This document shows, piece after piece, positions 45,501-57,829 of a stretch of DNA of 64,000 bases. This DNA comes from Luidia sarsii. Its lineage: Eukaryota > Echinodermata > Asteroidea > Paxillosida > Luidiidae. Below the pieces are notes generated by a model. It ran no database searches. It saw nothing but the letters and a program-made list of their open reading frames with translations, and had not been told where the DNA came from. The translations under genes and the position numbers were made by a program. The stretch's first letter is position 1; each line of letters starts with the position of its first letter. The DNA is taken from the NCBI GenBank assembly GCA_949987565.1, contig OX465115.1:6660566-6724565 (forward strand). The letters run 5' to 3'.

Positions 45501-48180
45501 CATCTTGTACATGAGCGTAAATATGGATCAATGATTGGGAACTCACACAGACATGAGATCTTCAAGCTGAGATTTTGTTTTAATCCAGTCCTTTTTGTCA
45601 GTGTTATCATTTTAAGACAATGTTGCTTACACATAAAATGGTTGATTGGTTGAAATTGGTTTGTTTATTTTTATGTCTTTCTTCGCTGTCTTTATGCATT
45701 TATAAGTTACATTGAAATGGGACATTTTATAAGCAACCTGAATGCGTCTTTATAGTGGTTTCCTTTATTTGTGACAATAAATTTTAAAGTTCTGTTATAT
45801 ATTTGAATTGATTGTGCATTGCAGCAGTAAGGGCATTCATTCATACCTTTTGGACGACCGTTATTCATGTAAATCATTCTGTGTTGTGTTTCTGTGCTCT
45901 TTCTCTCGCCAGTGGGTGTAACACATAGGGAACCTGTTTGTAACATTTAGTGAGATGTAAATTTATGGAGAATTCTGTATAATACGTTGCATATTGGCTG
46001 GCCATTTGTAATAGCGTAGTGTTCTTGTATATTTTGTGTTCAAGTCCACAGGGTGTCCGTGTTATGTTCATTGTAACATAATATAATCGATACTCCTCTG
46101 TGAAAAGGTGGCCGGATGTTGGAAAGAAATGATTCAAACCTGACTGCTTGATCCAGGAGATAGATGACTACATACGTGTAGCCGACAGGTGTACATGTCC
46201 ATTTTGTTTTATATTTCTGTGATATCCAGACAGGAGTCAATGTTCGGTTTTCATGTCATATTTGAAGTCAAAGTCTTTAAGGATTATAAGGATTGTAAAT
46301 GACTCCCGGGCATTGAATTTTACAAGGGAATTTAATTCTTTAAAGATATGCGCAGCATTATCACTGATATAAATTTGTCCAAAGCAATTTTTGTCCCAAA
46401 ATTAGAAAATGCATAGTAATTAAAATGACCGGAATGCAAAACATAAGAGGGGCCAGTGTTTGTGTTTTGATCCCAGCAGGAGATTCATATAGGCTTGCTT
46501 GGAGTGAAACGTCATGCCCTCCACGTTTCTCGTATTTGTCCTGAAGAAACTGTAAGACAATTTGATATGCACAGAAATGTATTTGGTAATTACATGTGCG
46601 TGAATGGTCTGTCTTGAAGTGTACATGATTTGTAGTTATTTCCCTCCCACTCCATCCCTCCCACTCCCTCTCTGTATCTCTCCCTCTCTCCCTCCCTCTC
46701 TCCCTCCCTCTCTCCCTCCCTCTCTCCCTCCCTCTCTCCCTCATTCACTCACATATCTTTGAATTGGCCCTGACTCATACTGTGTTTGTACAATGTCCAC
46801 AGGCTTGCCTTTGTTAGGAAGACGTCTGTAATGTTGATTTTCAAAACCGTACTTGATTGAATTGGCATTTGTACATCAGTGATAATCAGCCAGCCTAACG
46901 GCCATGCTGACTGCATTAACCAACATTCTCAATGACCCAAATCTGGTCACATAAATCATAAACGATAAAGGATGGAATCTGTATGCTGAAGGTGGGACAC
47001 CCTGTTGTCATGGCAATATGCTGATTATGTAGGAATTATATTATGTGCTTGTAAATGGTAGCTGCATCAGTTGTAGGTCTGTGTATTATTTTTGTAAGAA
47101 GGTGAGAAACAGGTTCTTGAGAATAAGATATTCAGAAGATTTTAAAGAAAACTTGTAAAACAGAATATAATTCTTAGAACAAAATCTGTTTAGATCTATG
47201 TTTGGTTTCTGAGGCTTTTTTTTTTTTAAATGTATTTCTGATTTATGTTTCCTAACCTTCTGGTTCATGACCTGACAGCTTCCACCCTGTCTCTTCTAGG
47301 TGTGTGAAGTCTGAGAATCAGGAAAGTATCAAAGGAATGTTTCCATCTTTTGGTGATTTCTTGTTGGAGATTGCTTGTATGAAAAGCTTTATTCTGATTA
47401 TAATGGCAGAAACCTAAGTATGTTGGAATGGACAAGCAGTATTGGATCAGGTTCCGGGGGGTCAAAAAGGGAAAGGCAAATGCTGGCGCTAATGGCACAT
47501 CTACAAGGTTCGCTGTACTCACTCATCGTTTGCAAACATTTTGCTCATCTATGTTTTAGTTGCTTATCTTTTGTTGTAGACGTGCTTGGAAATGGAACCT
47601 GAATTATAGTACTAAAATAATCCTTAGTAAAAAAGAAATCCATGCTCGCTAAATATTAATTTATGACATATTATATTAAGAACCGAAAAATATAAAAAAA
47701 AACTCATCCACCGCCAGCACAATTTCATGTGTTTTTTTCTTTTTATCATGCTATAATGTAAAAAGGTACAAATGTTAAATATGCGAGTTATAATGTACTT
47801 TGCTACAAAGTAACATGTATGTAGGTTTTATCTCTAACATTTTTATGGAAATATTTTTGTTCATAGGTTTTCCCCATTTCGTAGGATCTCTTCTTTAAAA
47901 ATGGTTTTGGGAAAGTGTCATTCAGTAAATGAAACCAAATGGACATATGTACATGTTTGTGGTCTTATAAAATGCACACTGAATATTAAATACTTAATGA
48001 TTAGATTTAATCAAGTTGGCAAGTAATTGTTGTCATAGTTTTCACGATTTATTTCATCCTGTGACTTGTAGCTTTCTACTTTTGAAGTGCTTCCTGGGTT
48101 CGTACAGGTAAAATTGTAAGGTTTGTACATGGCTAGGGGGTTGTACAAAGCCAACTTTTCATAACAACAAATTCTACTAA
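42537..48180 (+). other. 3' UTR of zinc-finger gene and downstream flank, no gene seen
   Basis: AT-rich sequence with only short ORFs that lack domain or splice support. AATAAA at 45776-45781 followed by a T/G-rich stretch is a candidate polyadenylation site. A CT-rich simple repeat is at 46624-46745. Confidence 0.4.
46624..46745 (+). repeat. CT-rich simple repeat
   Basis: Runs of ccctccctctct. The Arg/Glu-rich minus-strand ORF is an artefact. Confidence 0.9.
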
Positions 48181-48183
48181 ATT

Positions 48184-50430
48184 TCTAAAAATGAAAAGGT
48201 ATGATGTTTCTATTGTAGCAGGCCATTCCCCAAAGCAAGACTTTCTGCCTTTGAGAAAGGTCCTGCTAAGGTCAAAACATGAGAGGTCCTGCTTAGATTC
48301 AAACATGAAAGGTCCTGCTAAGACATGAAAGGTCCTGCTAAGACATGAAAGGTCCTGCTAAGACATGAAAGGTCCTGCTTAGATTCAAACATGAAAGGTC
48401 CTGCTAAGACATGAAAGGTCCTGTTAAGACATGAAAGGTCCTGCTTAGATTCAAACATGAAAGGTCCTGCTAAGATCCAAACATGAAAGGTCCTGCTAAG
48501 TTCCAAACATGAAAGGTCCTGCTAAGATCCAAACATGAAAGGTCCTGCTAAGATCCAAACAAAAAAAGGTCCAACTAAGATCTAAACAAGAAAGGTCCTG
48601 CTAAGATCCAAACATGAAAGGTCCTGGGAAGATCTAAACAAAAAAGTCCTGCTAAGATCCAAACATGAAAGGTCCTGCTAAGATCCAAACATAAAAAAGG
48701 TCCTGCTAAGATCCAATCATGAAAGGTCCTGCTAAGATTCAAACATGAAAGGTCCTGCTAAGATCTAAACAAAAAAGTCCTGCTAAGATCCAAACATTAA
48801 AAGGTCCTGCTAAGATCTAAACATGAAAGGTCCTGCTAAGATCCAAACATGAAAGGTCCTGCTAAGATCCAAACATGAAAGGTCCTGCTAAGATCCAAAC
48901 AAAAAAGTCCTGCTAAGATCCAAACATGAAAAGTCCTGCTAAGATCCAAACAAAAAAGGTCCTGCTAAGATCCAAACATGAAAGGTCCTGCTAAGATCCA
49001 AACATCAAAGGTCCTGCTAAGATCTAAACAAAAAAGTCCTGCTAAGATCTAAACATGAAAGGTCCTTCTAAGATCCAAACATGAAAGGTCCTGCTAAGAT
49101 CCAAACATGAAAGGTCCTGCTAAGATCCAAACATGAAAGGTCCTGCTAAGATCCAAACATGAAAGGTCCTGCTAAGATCCAAACATGAAAGGTCCTGCTA
49201 AGATCCAAACATGAGAGGTCCTGCTAAGATCTAAACAAAAAAGTCCTGCTAAGATCCAAACATGAAAGGTCCTGCTAAGATCCAAACATGAAAGGTCCTG
49301 CTAAGATCTAAACATGAAAGGTCCTGCTAAGATCTAAACAAAAAAGTCCTGCTAAGATCTAAACAAGAAAGGTCCTGCTAAGATCTAAACATGAAAGGTC
49401 CTGCTAAGATCTAAACAAGAAAGGTCCTGCTAAGATCCAAACATGAAAGGTCCTGCTAAGATCCAAACATGAAAGGTCCTGCTAAGATCCAAACATGAAA
49501 GGTCCTGCTAAGATCCAAACATGAAAGGTCCTGCTAAGATCCAAACATGAAAGGTCCTGCTAAGATCCAAACATGAAAGGTCCTGCTAAGATCCAAACAT
49601 GAAAGGTCCTGCTAAGATCCAAACATGAAAGGTCCTGCTAAGATCCAAACATGAAAGGTCCTGCTAAGATCTAAACATGAAAGGTCCTGCTAAGATCCAA
49701 ACATGAAAGGTCCTGCTAAGATCTAAACAAAAAAGGTCCTGCTAAGATCCAAACATGAAAGGTCCTGCTAAGATCCAAACATGAAAGGTCGTGCTAAGAT
49801 CCAAACATGAAAGGTCCTGCTAAGATCCAAACATGAAAGGTCCTGGTAAGATCCAAACATGAAAGGTCCTGCTAAGATCCAAACATGAAAGGTCCTGCTA
49901 AGATCCAAACATGAGAGGTCCTGCTAAGATCCAAACATGAAAGGTCCTGCTAAGATCTAAACATGAAAGGTCCTGCTAAGATCCAAACATGAAAGGTCCT
50001 GCTAAGATCCAAACATGAGAGGTCCTGCTAAGATCCAAACATGAAAGGTCCTGCTAAGATCCAAACATGAAAGGTCCTGCTAAGATCCAAACATGAAAGG
50101 TCCTGCTAAGATCCAAACATGAAAGGTCCTGCTAAGATCCAAACATGAAAGGTCCTGCTAAGATCTAAACAAAAAAGGTCCAACTAAGATCTAAACGTGA
50201 AAGGTCCTGCTAAGATCCAAACATGAAAGGTCCTGCTAAGATCTAAACATGAGAGGTCCTGCTAAGATCCAAACAAAAAAGTCCTGCTAAGATCTAAACA
50301 TGAAAGGTCCTGCTAAGATCCAAACAAAAAAGGTCCTGCTAAGATCCAAACATGAAAGGTTCTGCTAAGATCTAAACAAAAGAGTCCTGCTAAGATCCAA
50401 ACATGAAAGGTCCTGCTTAGATTCAAACAT
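48184..50430 (+). repeat. 26-bp minisatellite derived from MITE family 1, about 84 copies
   Basis: Unit ggtcctgctaagatccaaac plus atgaaa. It starts inside a diverged MITE 1 copy (aaatttctaaaaatg ... ctgcctttgagaaaggtcctg), whose arm ggtcctgctaggatcgaaac is clearly the founder. Variants with aaaaaa in place of atgaaa and with lost bases recur. Confidence 0.92.
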
Positions 50431-50487
50431 GGAGATTGGAGACCATTTCTGAGCTGTCTGTGAACTGTAAAGTGACCTTTTATTTTT

Positions 50488-50670
50488 CGCAGTGGCTGTT
50501 GTTACGGAAGTCATCCGTGTGGTTCCCTGACTTCACAGTATTTGTCAGGATGTTTAGCTCTTGGAACTAGACTATCAGCTAATAGACTGGTTCAACCAGC
50601 CTGCAATGCTGACGAAATACAATCAAGTCAGGGAACCACACGGACGACTGCCGTAACAACAGCCACTGCG
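50488..50670. mobile_element. 182-bp fold-back MITE family 2, copy 3
   Basis: Opposite orientation to copies 1 and 2, judging by the loop. It lies about 60 bp after the 26-bp array. Confidence 0.85.
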
Positions 50671-50878
50671 TTTATTTTTAGCCACTTCCAATCCAACCGT
50701 GTCTGTGCTCGTTATTCTTGGATGGTTACTTCTATTTTTTTTTATTCTAATGTGGCAATTGCTCTTTGACTATTTCCTTTCACTTATACAGCTTATGAGG
50801 TTGGGGGTCATAGATCTGAAAAATTATTTGTATGATTGACATTGAAAATTCTTCAAAATTGTGAAATATTGCAAATGA

Positions 50879-51030
50879 ATCCTTGACTGGACCGCGACCG
50901 GTATTCGAACCAGAGACCTCTGGTTTTGCGTAACAGCGCTCTAGCTATCTGATGAGCTGTCCAGCCCGTAGATGGTGCCCTTCATAAAACGTCAACTAAT
51001 CTTTGCCGTGTGGGGGCGCCAGTCAGAAGG
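50879..51030 (-). mobile_element. Full-length tRNA-derived SINE copy, reverse orientation
   Basis: Read on the minus strand it has leader, box A (cagctcatcagatagctagagcgc), an anticodon-stem region and box B (ggttcgaatacc), ending ccagtcaagg. It is the most complete copy in the window. Confidence 0.6.
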
Positions 51031-51629
51031 AAAGTAGGTCACTGCAGGCGGAGGACTATAGATGCGGTGATGCGTGTCCAGGTGAACGTCTCACTGCCGG
51101 GGCGCACTTCACAGTGGCCTACTTTGTAGGCACGCGCTTCACTGCACTTCGCCATCAGTTTTCAACGAGGAAACACGTCAACGCGTGTAACTATTATATG
51201 CACGGCACTATGCCAGTAGCGTACTGTTGGGCACAAGCTTTGAGGCTAAACGTGCCTGCACTCAATGGCGGTTGTCGTATGATCTGGACAGTCTTTTGCC
51301 GCCATTGTTGGTCCTTTGGTGACAGAAATGTTAGGCCCGAGGCTGTTTTTATGAGTGCAGCTTCGCCTTCAAGTCGTGTGGGACAGTGGACTGAACTTGG
51401 CCAGTAGCTCACAGTTGGGCGTTGGCTTTGAGGCTAAAATGTGTGTACTTGATGGCGGTTGCCATTTTGGCCCTTGGCTATAAGTGGACGTCCGGGCCGA
51501 GGCTGGGCAGAATAACGTCAACCGTCTTCACTTCTTAAGCAAATCAAGACAGAATCTGCTGCCTGTGAAGCCATTGGAACTTGTCTCACGAAGGTAAGTG
51601 GGCAATTTCTGCACGAACCTTTCGTCAAA

Positions 51630-51812
51630 CGCAGTGGCTGTTGTTACGGCAGTCGTCCGTGTGGTTCCCTGACTTGATTGTATTTCGTCAGCATTGCAGG
51701 CTGGTTGAACCAGTCTATTAGCTGATAGTCTGGTTCCAAGAGCTAAACATCCTGACAAATACTGTGAAGTCGTGGAACCACACGGACGACTGCCGTAACA
51801 ACAGCCACTGCG
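51630..51812. mobile_element. 182-bp fold-back MITE family 2, copy 4
   Basis: Arms as copy 1 with one change in the right arm (agtcgtggaacc). Confidence 0.85.
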
Positions 51813-52227
51813 TTCTTCAAATCGCGCGCTGAAAATGTTGGCCCTACCCCCACGATGATTAAACCCAAAATGGCGGATACAAATATCATTGGGGACGTAC
51901 CGCTGCTCTAGGACCTACAGTAATTTATCAAATGGAAAACAAATGACAAATTTCTGAAAACAACTTTGGCATTCGACTGATGAATTCTTTCAAGTTTCGC
52001 ACCGAAACCCCAAACGCTTTTTCAAAACAAATTTGCATATCAAAAAGTGTTGGCCAGAGTGACACGCGCCCTCTATTGTGTAATTGTTCAAGAATGAGGA
52101 GCCTCGGAGATTGCGTTCATTCTTGGAATATCTATTCTGAGGACAAGTGGCCTTTTATCCGAGGCGTACTGTCAGGAAATTGAAACCAAATTCTTTTGGG
52201 TTTTCATTGGTAGAGGTGAATAACCCC

Positions 52228-53127
52228 AGTCCGAGTAACTTGGACCCGACAAGTCACCCTTTTTTATCGAAATTTGGAATTTGGAAGGTCGGGTGACTGT
52301 ATAGGGTCCAAGGGAACTGAACTGGCTATTTACTGTTGAAATTTACTATCCCGGCCGGACCGAAATCCTCAGATTTACCCCTAAAACACCCGTGAAACCG
52401 TCCAACACGCCCAGTTTGGATTCAGTGAGAATCGTAGATTCCAATATTGGTCACTTTGTTTTGCTACCGTTTGGGAAAAGGGGGAAATTCACCCTCAGAT
52501 GTCTCTCCCGTCCGACGAGCCAAAAATGCGGCGGCCATCTTTGATTTCGAACTGCACACGCAACCGCTTCACGCAAATCGATGACGTTCTGACTGGTTCG
52601 GGTGCGCAGTGTGTGTTGTTCTGCACTGCTCAGCAAACAGCTAGTCGCGTGGCCCCGGCCTGCTCAGCTCAGCTCAACGCGTGCATCCACACACTCACAG
52701 AACCCAGACCCACTGCGCTCGGGAACCTGTCAGAACGTCATCGATTTGCGTGTAGCGGTTGCGTGTTCAGTTCGAATTCAAAGATTGCCGCCGCATTTTG
52801 GCTCGTCGGACCCTCCATGGTCGGACGTAAGAGATAATTATCTTCTCGATCAACGGAGGGTGAATTTTTACCGTTTTCCCAAACGTGAGTAAAACGAAAT
52901 GACCAGTATTGGAATCTGCGATTCTCACTGAATCAAAAATGGGCGCGTTGGATGGTGTTTTTTGTGTTGGGGGGATCTGGGGATTTCGGTCGTGGGTAGT
53001 AAATTCCAGCAGTAAATAGCCAGTTCCCTTGGACCCTACAGGCACCCGACCCTCCAAATTCCAAATTCCAAATTTCGATAAAAAAGGTGACTCTAGTTAA
53101 TTGTCGGGTCTAATTGTTACTCGGACT
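52228..53127. mobile_element. 900-bp fold-back transposon with arms of about 350-400 bp
   Basis: Ends AGTCCGAGTAACTTGG and the inverted TTACTCGGACT. Most of the two halves are inverted copies (for example gcggcggccatctttg / caaagattgccgccgc). The centre has gtgcgcagtgtgtg-like sequence. A related half element lies at 56158-56600. Confidence 0.8.
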
Positions 53128-53164
53128 AGAAAATCCCCAGCACACGTACACATAATACTAATAG

Positions 53165-53280
53165 CTAGTCCCATTTACTGGGCCGCTATAGAGGAGCTCC
53201 TCTGAAACGATTTGTGTGTTGATGAACACACAAATCGTTTCAGAGGAGCTTCTATATAGCGGCCCAGTAAGTGGGACTAG
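53165..53280. repeat. Near-perfect hairpin, 56-nt arms, 4-nt loop
   Basis: Left arm 53165-53220 and right arm 53225-53280 pair with about three mismatches around the loop gatg. Arm ends are ctagtccc / gggactag. Confidence 0.9.
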
Positions 53281-53631
53281 TACGTAGCCTATATCATCCC
53301 TTGGTCTCGGCCGGTTAATTAAAAATAAAAGAACTCGGCCGGGAGCCTTAATAATAGGCAACTCATTAATTAAGTCCATATAATTAGCAGTGGGGGTAAA
53401 TTACTTCTGATGCCTTTGATGGACTTCTCTAAAGAGTTCCCACACAGACAAGCATTGGACCTGCTTGCAAAGTACTCCAGTATGCATTCAGTGTCTTGGC
53501 ATGGGCATTATTATGTCGATGGAGGGAGGCTGTGTGTGACCTTAGTGTGACCACAGCCATGCCAACACACAGGGTGTGTGGTAGGAGCCAGCTGTTGCCT
53601 CAGGCAAGGACAGATTACCCTAGCTAGTCTA

Positions 53632-53665
53632 ACCATGGAGGAATAAGGGCTTATTCCTCCATGGT
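53632..53665. repeat. Short perfect hairpin
   Basis: accatggaggaataag and its complement are separated by two bases; a further diverged copy (actccatggt) follows. Confidence 0.8.
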
Positions 53666-53771
53666 CTCCCTTATTACTCCATGGTCTAACCCCATCAGAC
53701 GTAAACAGACACCATTGATGAGGATGTTCTATAGGAGGGCTGGCCTGAATATTGTATTTTTTTCTTTTGTT

Positions 53772-53954
53772 TCAAAATTTAGTGGGCCTGACGTTTTGAT
53801 CCTAGCTTGACCTTTCTCAAACTTCAAAAGTTCAAAGGCACTCTGCCTTTGAGAAAGGTCCTGCTAGGATCGAAACGTCAGGCCCACTAAATTTTGAGAT
53901 TTGCATTTTGGTAATTTTAGTCTGTAAGCAGTTTGCAACATTTTTGTATATCAC
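53772..53954 (+). mobile_element. Fold-back MITE family 1 copy
   Basis: Left arm aaatttagtgggcctgacg, inverted right arm, and the family tail to gtatatcac. Confidence 0.75.
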
Positions 53955-54167
53955 TTTAAGTCTTTTCCTTTTTTTGTTTTTCCCTAATTTGACGGAATAA
54001 TTATGTTCCCCCTTGAACAAGGGATATGCCATGCATGTATTGACGTGCTTTCTCTAATGGGTAAGGCCTCGTGGTTAACATCAAATAAGGTTAGAAAATT
54101 AGTAAATTAATGCTCACAATAAAGGCATGTACATTTACTGCTGAAAATAATCGGACAAACCCCAACC

Positions 54168-54815
54168 CCCTACCAATTGTTTGTAGGATATAACCTGAAT
54201 CCTGCAAAATCCTGCTATCCTACCTCGTTCAAAGCTAGTACTGGCTACTGTGGACCATTGCCTGAATCCTGCCAAATCCTGCACTGAGTTTATGGAGTTT
54301 TAGTCCACATTCTAAACAAAGACTTTTTTCAGCTTAGAACAATGGGCCCTTTTTTCGAACGGATAATCTCTTGACAAAAGCCACAACGACGTCCGAATTG
54401 TTACCAGCATCCTGCATTTTCCTACAGACAAAATCGCCTTATGCCCTCACTCGATCCTGCACATTCCTACAGTGTGTCAACTCTCATGTGCCCTCAATCC
54501 TGCAAAATCCTTCTCCAGCACTTTGATAGTAGTAGCCTGTATCCTGCACAATGCTGCAATGTGTCAACTCTCATGTGCCCTCAATCCTGCAAAATTCTTC
54601 TCCAGCACTTTGATAGTAGTGGCCTGTATCCTGCACAATGCTGCAATGTGTCAACTCTCATGTGCCCTCAATCCTGCAAAATCTTTCTCTAGCACTTTGA
54701 TAGTAGTAGCCTGTATCCTGCACAATGCTGCAATGTGTCAACTCTCATGTGCCCTGAATCCTGCAGATTCCCGCAGAAGGCAAATAGGATTCTGCAAGAT
54801 TTGGGAAGGTTAGTA
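54168..54815. mobile_element. Element with AATCCTGC internal tandem repeats, copy 2
   Basis: The start caaccccctaccaattg and end gggaaggttag, with tandem blocks tttgatagtagtagcctgta / tgtgtcaactctcatgtgcc, match 38553-39264. Confidence 0.5.
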
Positions 54816-55184
54816 TTACGATACTTGGGTTGTGTAAGAATGCAAATAATGCACTACTCTATCTAAAATGCAATGCTTGATAAATTATGCTGTGCAGGTA
54901 TTGAGGTGCTTTCTGTAATGGGTAAGGTCTCGTGGTAAATGTCAAATGAGGTTAGAAATGAGTAAATTAATGCGCACGATAAATGCATGTACCCATTTAC
55001 TCCTGAAAATTGGACATTACGATACTTGGGTTGTGTAAGAATGCAAATAATGCACTACTCTATCTAAAATACAATGCTTGAGAATTATTCAGTGATGGGA
55101 TTTTGTTGTTTTTATTTTAGCATTGCATTGAAGGTTCTACAGACAACCATGATACCATCCCAGACAATGCTCAAGGAACTTGGA

Positions 55185-55315
55185 GTGAGGAAAACTGCAG
55201 TGACTTAAGATGCTCCTGAGGTCAAATTGAGGTGAGTTTGTGCCTTGTATTACAGGTCACAAACTCACCTCAATATGACCTCAGTAGCATCTTCAGTCAC
55301 TGCAGTTTTGCTCAC
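55185..55315. repeat. Long hairpin, 58-nt arms, 15-nt loop
   Basis: Left arm 55185-55242 and right arm 55258-55315 pair with about four mismatches. No other copy in the window. Confidence 0.85.
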
Positions 55316-55734
55316 CATTGCAGATCATACTGATCACTAGAGGTAGGTCCCAGACAAAACGGTTTCTCAAGTTCTAAAGTAACTCTTATTTCAGAATGTT
55401 GTCATGCCCTACCCCCTTGATTGCCTCACATTTAGTAATATTGATGAATATTCATGACATTATGTAAACAGTACCGTTGATGTAGTAAGAAGCCCCTTTG
55501 ACCTGGAGCTGTAATGCTTGATCTCTCTCAGGAGGGTCGGAAAGGAATTTTCAGATCATTTTTTTTGCTTTTAATGTTTGATCTTTTTTTCACGGTACAG
55601 AAATTGAACAATTGTTCATCTGCTAAGTTTGGGTTGTTAATCTGCTAAGTTTGGGTTGGTGCAAACGGGCATCTTGTAGGAATCAATGCGTGCAAAATGA
55701 ACGCACAAAAAGGACCCGCTGCTCTTCACTCTCC

Positions 55735-55915
55735 TTTCTTGGTGGCGCTCTTTACAATTAATATTTTACAGTCTGCCTGATGACGACTTCCCAACTGTTG
55801 GTGGCGCTCTTTACAATTTACAGTCTGCATGATGACGACTTCCCAACTGTTGGTGGCGCTCTTTACAATTTACAATCTGCCTGACTGACAACTTCCCAAC
55901 TATTGGTGGCGCTAT
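55735..55915 (+). repeat. Short tandem repeat, about 3 copies of a 52-63-bp unit
   Basis: Unit ttggtggcgctctttacaat then ttacagtctgcctgatgacg and acttcccaac. Confidence 0.85.
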
Positions 55916-56157
55916 TGAGTTTGTTTTGATCAGACAGGCGGCCATTTTCAATTATGCTGAACTCAAAGTTAGTAGAATTCCTCGACAGTTTTATGTTTAC
56001 CTTCTTAATGAAGTCACTCATGTTGCTATAATCCACATTACTGTTTGAGACCCATCCAGGAGTACAGTCATGTGAGTTTTTGACTTTATTTTATACCTTC
56101 ATCAAGTTTTTTGAAGCCGATTTCGCCTGGTTGCGACAATCGCAGTGCCAGTCTCAG

Positions 56158-56600
56158 TCCGAGTAACTTGGACCCTTACAATCGCCCTTTTTTAAAATTT
56201 TGAGGGAGTCGGACGATAGTAGGGTCCAAGAAATCCTGCTGGGAAACTCAATAAACTAACTATGTGTTCGACTCCATGACTACCCCCGACCAACGCCCCC
56301 AGATTTTACCCCGAAAACACCCGTGAAACTGTCCCACGCACCCATCTTTGGATTAAATGAGAATTACCGATTTTAATACTGGTCATTTGTTTTACTCACG
56401 TTTGCGGCGGCCATCTTTGATTTCAAATCGAAACGGTAAATGTTTACACGTAAATCGATGACGTTTTGACAGGTCTGTGTGCGCAGTGGGTCTGTTTGAG
56501 TATGTGTGCGCGCACACACGCGTTGACTTCTATGGTCGCGCAGAACGTCATCGATTTGACTAGAACCGAGTTGGTTTAAGACCGAGTTGACTGACACCCA
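56158..56600. mobile_element. Half copy of the 900-bp fold-back transposon
   Basis: It starts tcagtccgagtaacttgg and shares cccgtgaaac, gcggcggccatctttgattt and aatcgatgacgtttt with the left arm at 52228. The mirrored arm is largely missing. Confidence 0.6.
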
Positions 56601-56921
56601 TCCTACATGTAGGTTGTCGAGGGTCGGAGACCTGAGGGTAACGGACCGCTATGTACACAAATCTGGAGAACTTTGTGTTTTCAGAATTTTTCAGTCCCTT
56701 GTGTCCCGATTGCTCCCCTTTTTTCACCCTTTTGAAAATCAACACACACAATCTAAGGACATGGATGTGATCTCAAATATACATGACTCACTGAAATACT
56801 GCCTGAAAAAATCTGTCTACATCTGCACCAGGTTCAGCATATGAACCTGGCTCCTCAAGCAATCATCATGTAGACGGCTATTTCCTGTGTTGCAACTTGC
56901 AATAACAGTTCTTACCGTCTG

Positions 56922-57511
56922 TTGACCCCTGCGATGGTAACCTTCCAAACAAAACTGACGTCCGTCGACTCCTGCGACAGCAAACCTCAAAACGATCGCC
57001 ACTCTCAGATCACAACACACGGAATCGTCATGCCTCCTAAAGCTAATGTCTCTTCCCCCGTCGTTTGGCGCGGTAAGGGTGGCGCCGGTCTGTGTGATTT
57101 TCACGACCTTTTGGAGAGCACGACTGGGCCGACCCCAGCTTTTATTACCGTTCACATAGGCACAAACGACTTAATTCAGGAGGATGAGTTTTCAATCAGG
57201 CAACGTATGGCTATCGCCATGCAACGCCGCCTCGTGTTTTTTTTTCTTCGACCAGCAAAATTTGGTCTGATATTTTACCACGGGTATTTTACTTTGGTGC
57301 TAGGTCTCAATTGTCCATAGAACGCAAGCGCCGGGCGGTTCATCGGTGGGCCCGTTCACAGGGCCGCCGTGTGGGTGTGAGCATCTTGCATCACCCTCAG
57401 TTCAAGTGGACTGAGACTTCCCTGTACCGCTATGACGGGGTCCATCTGACCCCTTTGGGTAATCGCGTTTTCCTTGCGAATTTAATTTTGGCTATTCTGT
57501 CAGTCCTATAA
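56922..57511 (+). pseudogene. SGNH-hydrolase domain remnant of a Ngaro/DIRS-like retroelement
   Basis: Two reading frames on the + strand carry the middle and end of an SGNH/GDSL-type hydrolase of the kind encoded by Ngaro retrotransposons. The first frame has WRGKGGAGL and the block III motif ITVHIGTNDL (about 57150-57175). The second, from about 57311, has the block V motif DGVHLTPLGN with the catalytic Asp/His pair. A frameshift and a poly-T stretch at about 57235-57245 separate them, and the first block (GDS) is not seen, so the gene is broken. No reverse transcriptase or tyrosine recombinase was recognised nearby. Confidence 0.7.
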
Positions 57512-57829
57512 CCAATTGTGCGGTTATATGTCTTGGGAGCCGCCGTGTTTGGCTCGCCATGGCTTTCTTTCCCTTGGGACGCTTCGCGTTTGGCCATTTT
57601 CTGCCGGGATTCAGAAAGCCAATTGCTTGTTTTATTCTTGCTTATAATACAATTCATATTACTACTTCGGTTTCATATGACAGGTTGCTCAAGAGGGCAC
57701 AATAATTGTAATCTTTCTCTGATGTACCACAGGGAATGATATAGTTTGGCACGAATGTACCAAGGTCAAACGCTATGTGCTCGGTTCATATACACAATTG
57801 TTAAAATCATTGACAGGCCGACAGGGGTT

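Noticed and set aside
46361..46744. Minus-strand ORF with Arg/Glu repeats
   Set aside because: CT-rich simple repeat read backwards.
47260..47600. Possible exon after cttctag at about 47300 with a donor-like gttcgc
   Set aside because: No coherent frame, weak donor and no recognisable protein.
52767..53057. 96-codon minus-strand ORF
   Set aside because: Lies in the arm of the 900-bp fold-back transposon and has no protein-like features.
56817..57155. 112-codon minus-strand ORF
   Set aside because: Antisense to the SGNH remnant; no domain.
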